A stretch of DNA of 13,188 bases from an uncultured Corynebacterium sp. (GCF_946221155.1 NZ_CAMIAN010000049.1:1-13188); one strand, 5' to 3'. Positions 6,509 to 13,126 are shown, counted from the stretch's first letter. The notes: generated from the letters alone by a model not told the origin. A program made the numbers and translations.

Positions 6509-7273
6509 CTAACCTCGCTGGGCAAGAGCCAGCGGAAGCGTCTGAGTGGCCGCAAACTCGCTGATCACTGGGCCAAGTCGGCGAACTCGCAACTTGTCGA
6601 ATGCGTTGTACTGCGCGAGCCAGCCGCGCAGCGCGGCGGCCTCTTGCAGCGCCGTGGCCACGGCCTCGCGCTCGACTGCGCTGCCATTCCCGTTAGCCAC
6701 ACTATCGCTCCCATCGGCAGCGCCAGCGCGCTCCCCGACGCGGCTTCCGCCGCGCTCACCCGCGCCCTCGCCAGCCCCGCCAGCCTCATCCTCGCGGAAT
6801 TCCTCCAGTGTGCGGAAACTCCCCCACGCCGGCTGCTTCTTCCCCGGGAACTCGGCGTTGAAGTGCTGCTTGGCGGAGGTGAGGGCGTCATTAAGAGCAA
6901 CCTCCGTTGCCGCCACATCAACCAGCGCAACGTCGCTCGGCAGCACCTTCGCCGCCGCCTCGTCGCCCACAAACAGCACGGGATAGCGCAGCAGGGCGGC
7001 AAGCATGGCCGCGCGATCGTCGGTCCCCTCGATCCAGTCCGCGCTGGCAGCGAAGCCGTGGATGCCTGCGCCGTCGATCAGCCAGGCACCGGAGAAGTCG
7101 CCGAGTTGCACGTCGGGGTCGGTTTCCACCTGCCAGATGGCGAAGGTGGGGTCGTCGGCGGGGCCAGCGGCGGCCACGACCATGATCGGGTCGTAGCGGA
7201 CGGGCTCGGGCGCGCCGGGGGTTTCAGCAGCTCCAGCGCCAGTGGCAGTGCTTTCAGGGGCAGTTGTGCTCAT
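6509..7273 (-). CDS. Uncharacterised protein
   Basis: A 254-residue protein I do not recognise. Residues 1-25 are Ala/Thr/Pro-rich. Residues 28-155 look like a folded alpha/beta domain (IMVVAAAG, TFAIWQVETD, GAWLIDGAGIHGF, YPVLFVGDEAAAKVLP, VALVDVAATEVALNDAL). A Gly/Ala/Glu-rich linker follows at about 163-205, then a helical C-terminus with WLAQYNAFDKLRVRRL (218-233). There are no membrane segments. The second minus-strand gene follows it by 25 bases, so the two probably form one unit; low-complexity linkers in both hint that they belong together. On the minus strand TAACCT (7288-7283) lies 9 bases before the ATG, so the mRNA may be almost leaderless; no ribosome binding site is seen. The frame, codon bias and length support a real gene. 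Confidence 0.68.
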   Translation of the reverse strand: MSTTAPESTATGAGAAETPGAPEPVRYDPIMVVAAAGPADDPTFAIWQVETDPDVQLGDFSGAWLIDGAGIHGFAASADWIEGTDDRAAMLAALLRYPVLFVGDEAAAKVLPSDVALVDVAATEVALNDALTSAKQHFNAEFPGKKQPAWGSFRTLEEFREDEAGGAGEGAGERGGSRVGERAGAADGSDSVANGNGSAVEREAVATALQEAAALRGWLAQYNAFDKLRVRRLGPVISEFAATQTLPLALAQRG

Positions 7274-7282
7274 CGCTATTGG

Positions 7283-7288
7283 AGGTTA
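7283..7288 (-). promoter_or_regulatory. Candidate -10 box for the minus-strand pair
   Basis: TAACCT on the minus strand fits the actinobacterial TAnnnT -10 form and ends 9 bases before the ATG at 7273, so the transcript would have at most a very short leader. No -35 was recognised. Confidence 0.35.
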
Positions 7289-7296
7289 CCACCGAC

Positions 7297-7302
7297 TATG
7301 AT
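7297..7302 (+). promoter_or_regulatory. Candidate -10 box giving a leaderless mRNA for the small plus-strand gene
   Basis: TATGAT is one base off the classical TATAAT and fits TAnnnT. It is followed by exactly 7 bases and then the ATG at 7310, the usual geometry of leaderless actinobacterial genes. The box also contains an upstream in-frame ATG (7298), which has GGAGG 12 bases before it and is the alternative start. Confidence 0.45.
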
Positions 7303-7309
7303 CTTCCCC

Positions 7310-7624
7310 ATGGCTGTTTTTGATAGGTTCCCCGGCGCCGCGAAACTCTTCAAGCGCTCCAATCTCTCCCCCGCCGAGCAGGAACACAGGAGTGCGCCGG
7401 TGCGAGTCGGTGGCGTCGGCAAGGAAAGCAGCTACGAGGCCTCCACCCGCACGAACCTGCCGCTCAACGAGTTCATGACTCGCCTCATGGCCCAGGAACT
7501 GCCCATCCTCGACAGCACCAGCCGCCAGCGCGTGCGCGACATCCTGCGCGAATACGACGGCCCCACCATCACCGAGCCCGAGGAGCTGCCGGAGGAAATC
7601 CGCCAGATCATGGAGCTCTACTAG
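7310..7624 (+). CDS. Small uncharacterised protein
   Basis: A 104-residue protein (108 if the ATG at 7298 is used) that I do not recognise. It begins MAVFDRFPGAAKLFKRSN, with a basic, mildly amphipathic N-terminus, has a polar middle (about 19-45), and ends in a helical acidic tail with RQRVRDILREYDGP and EELPEEIRQIMELY. There is no signal peptide, membrane segment or cysteine. Start evidence: the TATGAT box lies 7 bases before the ATG at 7310, which favours a leaderless transcript, whereas GGAGG at 7281-7285 favours 7298. Strong C/G third-base bias continues to the stop. It lies 110 bp before dprE1 on the same strand and is divergent from the unknown minus-strand pair. Confidence 0.68.
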   Translation: MAVFDRFPGAAKLFKRSNLSPAEQEHRSAPVRVGGVGKESSYEASTRTNLPLNEFMTRLMAQELPILDSTSRQRVRDILREYDGPTITEPEELPEEIRQIMELY

Positions 7625-7721
7625 CCCTTTCTTAGTGACGCCGCCCACACAGCAACTGCGAAAACGCTGGCAACTTGGGCCCCACACGGCGCCGCGCCCA
7701 GGGGTTGTCGCACCCGGACGC

Positions 7722-7727
7722 TAGGGT
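7722..7727 (+). promoter_or_regulatory. Candidate -10 box of dprE1, leaderless geometry
   Basis: TAGGGT fits TAnnnT and is followed by 7 bases before the ATG at 7735, so transcription would start at or next to the A of the start codon. TTGTCG at 7705-7710 resembles a -35 but is only 11 bases away, so the -35 is unclear. No good ribosome binding site precedes the ATG. Confidence 0.4.
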
Positions 7728-7734
7728 AGAGAGC

Positions 7735-9147
7735 ATGGAATTGCACACCAGCACTCGTACCCTCACCGGGTGGGGCCGCACCGCCCCCACGACCGCCGAA
7801 GTTCTGTCCACACAGGATGTCGATCAGATTGCCGCCGCCGTCGCGCGCGTGGCCGACGATAACGCGGATAAGCCCAGCCACCTGCAGCGTGGCGTGATCG
7901 CCCGCGGTATGGGCCGCAGCTACGGCGACCCGGCCATGAACGCCGGCGGGCTCGTCATCGACATGCAGCAGCTGAACCGTATCCACAGCATCAACCCCGA
8001 TACCGCCATCGTGGACGTCGATGCTGGCGTGACGTTGGATCAGCTGATGAAGGCCGCCCTGCCCTACGGCCTGTGGGTGCCGGTGCTGCCCGGTACGCGC
8101 CAGGTGACCATCGGCGGCGCTATCGGCCCGGATATCCACGGCAAGAACCACCACTCCGCAGGTTCCTTCGGCAACCACGTCCGCTCCATGGAGCTGCTGG
8201 TGGCCGACGGGGGCGTGCTGCACCTGACCCCGGAGGGCTCCGCGGACGACCCGGACGGCGAGCTGTTCTGGGCCACCGTCGGTGGTATGGGCCTGACCGG
8301 CATTATCTTGCGCGCGACCATTGAGATGACGAAGACGGAGACCGCGTACTTCATCGCCGATGGCGACATGACGCACTCCCTGGACGAGACCATCGCGTTC
8401 CACTCCGATGGTTCGGAGCACAACTTCACCTACTCCTCCGCCTGGTTCGATGCGATCAGCCCGGAGCCGAAGCTGGGGCGCGCCGCGATCTCCCGTGGCT
8501 CCCTGGCCACCCTGGACCAGCTGAAGGAGTACGCGCCGAAGCTGGCGAAGGATCCGCTGAAGTTCAAGGCACCGCAGCTGATGACCGTGCCGGACATCTT
8601 CCCGAGCTTCACCATGAACAAGCTGTCCATGGTGGCCATCGGCGAGCTGTGGTGGCTGAAGTCCGGCGAGTACCGCAACCAGGTGCAGAACCTCACGCAG
8701 TTCTACCAGCCGTTGGACCTCATCGGCGAGTGGAACCGCGGCTATGGTTCCAAGGGCTTCCTGCAGTACCAGTTCGTCGTGCCGACGGAGGCCGTGGAGC
8801 CGTTCAAGGAGATCATCCGCGACATCCAGCGCTCCGGCCACTACTCCGCACTGAACGTGTTCAAGCTGTTCGGCGAGGGCAACAAGGCCCCGCTGAGCTA
8901 CCCGATGCCGGGCTGGAACGTCTGCGTGGACTTCCCGATCAAGCCAGGCCTGGGCGCCTTCCTGGACGACCTGGACCGGCGCGTGATGGAGTTCGGCGGC
9001 CGCCTGTACCTGGCCAAGGAGTCCCGCACCTCCGCCGAGAACTTCCACAAGATGTACCCCGGCCTGCCCGGCTGGCTGGCCACCCGCAAGCGCATCGACC
9101 CGACGGGGGTTTTCGCCTCCGACATGTCCCGCCGCCTCGAGCTTTAA
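7735..9147 (+). CDS. dprE1: Decaprenylphosphoryl-beta-D-ribose 2'-oxidase DprE1
   Basis: A 470-residue FAD-dependent oxidoreductase of the VAO/ALO type. It oxidises decaprenylphosphoryl-ribose at C2' to the keto sugar, the first half of the epimerisation to decaprenylphosphoryl-arabinose, the donor for cell-wall arabinan. It is very close to M. tuberculosis DprE1 along its whole length. Visible are LTGWGRTAP (10-18), the FAD-binding ARGMGRSYGD (56-65), GLWVPVLPGTRQVTIGGAI (112-130), DIHGKNHHSAGSFGNHVRSM (133-152), YGSKGFLQYQFVVPTEAV (337-354), GWNVCVDFP (393-401) and FASDMSRRLEL at the C-terminus. Cys397 matches Mtb Cys387, the residue bound covalently by benzothiazinones, and Lys428 matches Mtb Lys418. 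The ATG at 7735 was chosen because homology begins here; the frame is open further upstream but that part is not conserved. dprE2 follows after 17 bp. Confidence 0.96.
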   Translation: MELHTSTRTLTGWGRTAPTTAEVLSTQDVDQIAAAVARVADDNADKPSHLQRGVIARGMGRSYGDPAMNAGGLVIDMQQLNRIHSINPDTAIVDVDAGVTLDQLMKAALPYGLWVPVLPGTRQVTIGGAIGPDIHGKNHHSAGSFGNHVRSMELLVADGGVLHLTPEGSADDPDGELFWATVGGMGLTGIILRATIEMTKTETAYFIADGDMTHSLDETIAFHSDGSEHNFTYSSAWFDAISPEPKLGRAAISRGSLATLDQLKEYAPKLAKDPLKFKAPQLMTVPDIFPSFTMNKLSMVAIGELWWLKSGEYRNQVQNLTQFYQPLDLIGEWNRGYGSKGFLQYQFVVPTEAVEPFKEIIRDIQRSGHYSALNVFKLFGEGNKAPLSYPMPGWNVCVDFPIKPGLGAFLDDLDRRVMEFGGRLYLAKESRTSAENFHKMYPGLPGWLATRKRIDPTGVFASDMSRRLEL

Positions 9148-9164
9148 CCCGAAAGAGAGTCACA

Positions 9165-9923
9165 ATGATTGATGCCGTTGGCAAACCCCAGTCCATCCTG
9201 CTGCTCGGCGGCGCGTCCGACATGGGCCTCGCCGTCGTCGAGGAGTTCCTCTCCCGCGGCCCCGCACGCGTGATCCTGGCCGCCCGTGCCGGCGAGTCTT
9301 TGGATGACGCCACCGCACGCATGAACGCCGCCGGTGCCAGCGAGGTCGTACCCGTTTCCTTCGACGCAGTGGACTTCGATTCCCACCCGCAGGTGTTCGA
9401 GGAGATCTTCAGCCACGGCGACGTGGACCTGGCCATCGTTGCGTTCGGAATCCTGGGCGATAACGAGAAGCAGTGGACCAACCAGAAGCTGGCCGTGCAG
9501 GCCGCGCAGGTGAACTTCACCGGCGCTGTCTCCGTCGGCGTGCTGCTGGCGGACTACATGAAGAAGCAGGGCCACGGCCAGATCGTGGCATTCTCCACCG
9601 TTGCAGGTGAGATGGTCCGTCGCTCCAACTTCGTCTACGGCTCCACCAAGGCTGGCCTGGATGGCTTCTACCGCATGCTGAACGAGGCCCTGCGTGGCAC
9701 CGGCGTGCGCGTGCTGACCGTCCGCCCAGGCCAGGTGCGTACCAACATGACCAAGGACCTGGAGGACGCGCCGCTGACAGTGGACAAGGAAGACGTGGCC
9801 AAGGCCATCGCCAAGGCCGTGGATAACCGCAAGTCCCTGATCTGGGTGCACCCCCTGTTCCGCCCGATCATGCTGATCCTGAAGCACCTGCCGCTGCCGA
9901 TCCTTCGCAAGCTGCCGCTGTAG
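9165..9923 (+). CDS. dprE2: Decaprenylphosphoryl-2-keto-beta-D-erythro-pentose reductase DprE2
   Basis: A 252-residue short-chain dehydrogenase (Mtb DprE2 is 254) that reduces the keto intermediate made by DprE1 to decaprenylphosphoryl-arabinose, using NADH. Visible are the Rossmann loop LLLGGASDMG (12-21), VDLAIVAFGILGD (87-99), the active-site strand IVAFSTVAG (140-148) with Ser144, the catalytic YGSTK with Tyr158 and Lys162 in RRSNFVYGSTKAGLDGFY, and RPGQVRTNM (187-195). The C-terminus LKHLPLPILRKLPL is hydrophobic and basic, probably membrane-associating, like the Mtb protein. The ATG at 9165 has a purine-rich GAAAGAGAG ending 5 bases upstream. The two genes almost certainly form one operon. 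The next gene downstream is convergent and 31 bp away; aftA, which follows dprE2 in M. tuberculosis, is absent here. Confidence 0.95.
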   Translation: MIDAVGKPQSILLLGGASDMGLAVVEEFLSRGPARVILAARAGESLDDATARMNAAGASEVVPVSFDAVDFDSHPQVFEEIFSHGDVDLAIVAFGILGDNEKQWTNQKLAVQAAQVNFTGAVSVGVLLADYMKKQGHGQIVAFSTVAGEMVRRSNFVYGSTKAGLDGFYRMLNEALRGTGVRVLTVRPGQVRTNMTKDLEDAPLTVDKEDVAKAIAKAVDNRKSLIWVHPLFRPIMLILKHLPLPILRKLPL

Positions 9924-9954
9924 CTGTAGTCCCCGGGAACGTTGGTCAACCGTT

Positions 9955-10650
9955 TTACCAGTGATGAGGATTGACGCTTCGCGCATTGCCAGGAGGTATT
10001 CCGACCTCGTTGATGTCGTGACCGGAACAACGCTCACTGGTAACAACGGCCTTCTTCACCCGTGACAGCGCGAACCAACGGATCGCTGATCGTAGACGGC
10101 ACCATGCGACCAGATACCAACGCCCGTCGGTGAAAGCGAACAATACCGGTTCAACATCGCGGCAGCTTTCAACCCCCTCGCTAGTGACGTACTGAATGCG
10201 AACCACTTTTTGGTCCGTCATCGCTTGCTCCAATGCAGAGCGTGTAGTCCTCAACGAAGTGGCAGAGGGATTAACCCATACACGCTTAGCTAGTCGCTCA
10301 GCTTGCTGTCGCGTCCGAGGATCAAGAACGTCGACGATTTTCTCTGCCGCCGTTGTTGCCAGGTCGGCATACGGCGCATCGGTCGATACGCTCGCAGCCA
10401 ACAAGGCCATTGCCTCCGTCGGGGACAGCCGCACCGGGGGAAGCGATGCACCTGGGACCAGACCATATCCACCGCCCGGACCAGGGCGCGACCAGATGGG
10501 CAGTCCGGCACTTTCCAACGCAGCTAGGTCACGCTTGATGGTGCGGACCGACACCTCAAACTCGCTTGCCAAGCGCTCAGCACTAATTCCGCGGGAGCCG
10601 CTGCGCCGCAAAACATCTGCGAGAGCGTGAAGACGCTCGGATCGCTTCAT
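9955..10650 (-). CDS. YafY-type transcriptional regulator with HTH and WYL domains
   Basis: A 231-residue DNA-binding regulator. The N-terminal winged helix-turn-helix of the DeoR/HTH_11 type covers about 1-60, with the recognition region GISAERLASEFEVSVRTIKRD (21-41) and the wing RPGPGGGYGLVPG (55-67). A WYL domain covers about 135-205, with the namesake WYL at 178-180 (DGRWYLVAWCRLR) and WFALSRV (192-198), thought to bind a ligand or nucleic acid. It has no long WCX extension and is shorter than many relatives. It is divergent from the alpha/beta hydrolase gene across 73 bp, the usual layout of a local regulator and its target. The base composition is less GC-biased than in dprE1/dprE2, suggesting later arrival. 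The specific ligand is unknown. Confidence 0.87.
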   Translation of the reverse strand: MKRSERLHALADVLRRSGSRGISAERLASEFEVSVRTIKRDLAALESAGLPIWSRPGPGGGYGLVPGASLPPVRLSPTEAMALLAASVSTDAPYADLATTAAEKIVDVLDPRTRQQAERLAKRVWVNPSATSLRTTRSALEQAMTDQKVVRIQYVTSEGVESCRDVEPVLFAFTDGRWYLVAWCRLRSAIRWFALSRVKKAVVTSERCSGHDINEVGIPPGNARSVNPHHW

Positions 10651-10723
10651 GAAATTGCCCGTTTAAAATTCATGACATAAATAGTGACACACAGCTGTCC
10701 ACCAGCACTGACATGATGGCACC
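10651..10723. promoter_or_regulatory. Divergent control region between regulator and hydrolase
   Basis: A 73-bp AT-rich spacer. TGACAT or TGACAC occurs at 10673, 10685 and 10709, and TGACAT again at 10725 across the hydrolase start; these are candidate binding sites for the divergent regulator. TTTAAA at 10662-10667 could serve the regulator's -10 on the minus strand. CATGAT at 10712-10717, 6 bases before the hydrolase ATG, could be a leaderless-type -10. No good ribosome binding site is seen before the hydrolase. Confidence 0.4.
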
Positions 10724-11461
10724 ATGACATCAAAACAGCAGGAAAAGACCCCTCCCGTGATCATTCTCGTCGCAGGGCATTGGCTTGGGGCATGGGCATG
10801 GGACGAGGTCGCTGAACGACTGACATCCAACGGCATTCAGGCTATTCCCATCACTCTTCCCGGCCTCGACGATCAAGACCCACAGCGCGCAAACAGGACT
10901 CTCGATGAGCAAGTCGCGGCGATCCAATCAGTTGTCGACGCGCAAGGAGGCAATGTAGTTCTCGTCGCACACAGCGGTGCTAATGCTCCGGTCAGTGTCG
11001 TCATCGATCGAAACCCTGAACTGATCCAGCGGGTTGTGTGGGTGGACTCGGGTCCCGTCTTACCCGGTAGCGTCTTCGCCCCGGATCTCCCCGAATCAGT
11101 TTCGGAGGTACCCCTCCCCTCCTTCGAAGAGCTCGGTCAACAGGCCAGTCTTGAAGGCCTCAGCCCAGAGCACCTTCGCCGCTTCCGAGAGAAAGCCGTC
11201 GCCGAACCGGGACCTGTCATGCGTGCAGCGGTCGAACTAACCAACAATGACCGCTTCAGCGTGCCGACCACTATGGTGTGCTGCTCTATACCAAGTGAGC
11301 GAGTACTGGAGTTGGCCGAAGAGGGACACGCAATGTTCGCCGAAGTGGCCCGGCTCGACCATATCGACGTCATTGATCTTCCCACCGGGCACTGGCCGAT
11401 GTGGAGCTACCCCGGTGCATTGGCCAAGGTAATCAGCCACGTTGCGGGGCAACCTGCCTGA
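10724..11461 (+). CDS. Alpha/beta-fold hydrolase
   Basis: A 245-residue soluble hydrolase of the small esterase type. Visible are the oxyanion-hole strand VAGHWLGAW (16-24), the nucleophile elbow VAHSGANAP with Ser84 (81-89), and the probable catalytic His223 in LPTGHWPMW (219-227). The acid is less clear: the usual place after strand 6 (TTMVCCSIPSE) lacks an Asp, so Asp108 in VVWVDSGP may serve. There is no signal peptide. It is divergent from the WYL regulator, which probably controls it; pairs of this kind recur in actinobacteria. Codons are less C/G-biased than in dprE1/dprE2. The substrate cannot be predicted. It ends 8 bp before the convergent exporter gene. Confidence 0.85.
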   Translation: MTSKQQEKTPPVIILVAGHWLGAWAWDEVAERLTSNGIQAIPITLPGLDDQDPQRANRTLDEQVAAIQSVVDAQGGNVVLVAHSGANAPVSVVIDRNPELIQRVVWVDSGPVLPGSVFAPDLPESVSEVPLPSFEELGQQASLEGLSPEHLRRFREKAVAEPGPVMRAAVELTNNDRFSVPTTMVCCSIPSERVLELAEEGHAMFAEVARLDHIDVIDLPTGHWPMWSYPGALAKVISHVAGQPA

Positions 11462-11469
11462 TCAAGCTT

Positions 11470-13047
11470 CTAGTTCTTCGGCGCTCCCGGGTGCGCGGAT
11501 TCCCGCGCATCCAGCTTCACAAACGCCGCGGCCACCATCAGAACGACCGAGGCGAAAGCCGCAACGAGAAACGCCACGTGGATGCCCTGGCCAACCACCT
11601 GCGCCTCAGCCAGTGCAGGATCCGTCGCACCCAGACCCGCCAACTCTGCCGCATTGCTAGAAGCGTAGCGCGTGGAGGCGAACGTCATCACAGCCACGAA
11701 AATGGCTGTGCCCGCGCCACCGGCAACCTGCTGGAAAGTATTCAAAATTGCCTGCGCGTGGGAAGCCAAAGAGTCCGGAACGGCCGCCAGCGCGTTGGAC
11801 ATAAGGGGCGTCATCATCAAAGCAATGCCCAAGTTCAACACAACCGTAAGGACCATGAGCTGCACAAACGCCGGCCACGTGCCGGAACCAACCCAGGAAA
11901 ACAGGTGCTCCGTCTGCTCCAAGGCGGCAAAACCCATCATGCCGATGGTGATCAAAATGCTGCCCGGGATGATCAGCGGACGAGTACCGCGAGCGTCATA
12001 TGCACGGCCGACCGCGGGGCCCAGCAAGCCCATGACCAGGCCGCCAGGCAGGGAGACCATGCCTGTCTTCAGCTCCGACAGGCCGGCGACGTTCTGCGCG
12101 TACAGCGGCATCAGAATGATGAAACCGAAGAGCATGGAGAACGTGAACAGCAGCAGCCCCAGCGACAGGTTGTACTCGCGCACGCGTACCGGCTGCAGGT
12201 TCAACAGTGGGCTATCGTCCGGCTTAGAGCTGCGCTCCAGGGAACGCTGGCGCAAGAAGAACACCACCAGGATCACCGCGCCCGCAGCCAGGATGATCAG
12301 GCGCTGCACCGGCACGCCATCGGCCAACTCCGACAGGCCAGCCAAGCCGTACACCAGGCCCGCGAAGCCAAACGCGGAGAGGAACACGGAGAGCACGTCC
12401 AGGGAAGGGCGGCTCGGCTCCTCGAAGTTCTTCACTAGGAACAGGCCCGCGACCAGGGCGATCAGCACCAGCGGGGCGACGAGGATGAAGATCCAGCGCC
12501 AGCCCAAGGCCTCCAGCACCACGCCAGAGAACGTCGGCCCCAGCGCCGGCGCCACCGCAATAACCACCGAGACCAAGCCGAACACCGCACCACGGCGGTT
12601 AATGGGAACCAGCCGGATGATGGTGGTCATCAGCATCGGGATCACTAGTGCCGTGCCGCTAGCCTGCACCACGCGAGCCAGCAGCAGAATCGGGAACGTC
12701 GGCGCCGCGGCCGCGAGGACCGTGCCGACCAGGAAGGTCGTCAACGCCGTCGCGTAGATCGAGCGCAGGCGAAAGCGCTGCATGATATAGCCAGTCATCG
12801 GAATGACCACGGCCATCGTGAGCATGAATGCTGTGGTCAGCCATTGCGCTGCATCGGCGGTGACGCCAAACTCTCCCATCAAAACGGGCAGAGCCACGGA
12901 CAAGGTGGTCTCGTTGAGAATCACCACGAAAGCCGCGGCGACGAGCACGCCGATCAGGAGCTTGGCGCCGGGCGCGGGCTCGCCGGGAGGGACGGAGTGC
13001 TCCGCGCGGTCGGAGTTAGTGGCGTCAGAAACAGATTCTTCAGACAA
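11470..13047 (-). CDS. MFS drug-efflux transporter, DHA2 family (EmrB/LmrB-like)
   Basis: A 525-residue inner-membrane exporter, predicted with 14 membrane segments and driven by proton antiport. Visible are the TM1 motif FVVILNETTLSVALPVLM (40-57, motif D1), the loop 2-3 motif GYIMQRFRLRS (86-96, motif A), the TM5 antiporter motif around GLVSVVIAVAPALGPTFSG (157-175, motif C), and a final segment at about 490-510. LNET in TM1 resembles LmrB-type multidrug pumps. Residues 1-28 are a polar acidic tail. The start is TTG at 13047, because GGAGGG (13059-13054) sits 6 bases before it; the frame continues upstream to 13089, but that part is the leader. The drug or metabolite exported cannot be read from the sequence. 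The leader carries a hairpin and an operator-like dyad. Confidence 0.9.
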   Translation of the reverse strand: MSEESVSDATNSDRAEHSVPPGEPAPGAKLLIGVLVAAAFVVILNETTLSVALPVLMGEFGVTADAAQWLTTAFMLTMAVVIPMTGYIMQRFRLRSIYATALTTFLVGTVLAAAAPTFPILLLARVVQASGTALVIPMLMTTIIRLVPINRRGAVFGLVSVVIAVAPALGPTFSGVVLEALGWRWIFILVAPLVLIALVAGLFLVKNFEEPSRPSLDVLSVFLSAFGFAGLVYGLAGLSELADGVPVQRLIILAAGAVILVVFFLRQRSLERSSKPDDSPLLNLQPVRVREYNLSLGLLLFTFSMLFGFIILMPLYAQNVAGLSELKTGMVSLPGGLVMGLLGPAVGRAYDARGTRPLIIPGSILITIGMMGFAALEQTEHLFSWVGSGTWPAFVQLMVLTVVLNLGIALMMTPLMSNALAAVPDSLASHAQAILNTFQQVAGGAGTAIFVAVMTFASTRYASSNAAELAGLGATDPALAEAQVVGQGIHVAFLVAAFASVVLMVAAAFVKLDARESAHPGAPKN

Positions 13048-13066
13048 AAGTATCCCTCCACGATGT

Positions 13067-13093
13067 AAAAGGCGGGCGCATCGGCGCACCCGC
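13067..13093 (-). terminator. GC-rich hairpin with T-tract in the exporter leader
   Basis: On the minus strand GCGGG, a 2-base TG bulge and CGC (13093-13084) can pair with GCG and CCCGC (13079-13072) around a 4-base CGAT loop, followed within a base by TTTT (13070-13067). This is the shape of an intrinsic terminator and lies about 20 bases before the start codon, so it may be an attenuator for the exporter, or the terminator of an unseen gene upstream. Confidence 0.4.
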
Positions 13094-13104
13094 GAACCTT
13101 GGAT

Positions 13105-13126
13105 ACTTTACACCAGGTGCACTGGT
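13105..13126 (-). promoter_or_regulatory. Exporter promoter and operator-like dyad
   Basis: On the minus strand TAAAGT (13110-13105) fits a TAnnnT -10 box. Directly upstream, at 13112-13126, is ACCAGGTGCACTGGT (plus-strand reading), with perfect 5-bp arms ACCAG and CTGGT; overlapping it is TACACCAGGTGCA, a second 13-bp dyad with one mismatch. A dyad beside the -10 is the usual place for a TetR- or MarR-type repressor, but no such gene is in the window. The remaining bases to 13188 show nothing clear. Confidence 0.4.

Noticed and set aside
7621..9048. 475-residue minus-strand ORF
   Set aside because: It lies wholly antisense to the well-conserved dprE1; long antisense ORFs are common in GC-rich DNA and its protein is low-complexity with no known motif.
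9938..9956. Weak hairpin with TTTT between dprE2 and the convergent regulator
   Set aside because: The stem is at most about 6 bp with a bulged C and few GC pairs, and it overlaps the neighbouring stop codon; too weak to call a terminator.
11401..12438. 345-residue plus-strand ORF opposite the exporter
   Set aside because: The product is a His/Gln/Arg-rich shadow translation antisense to a clear MFS gene.
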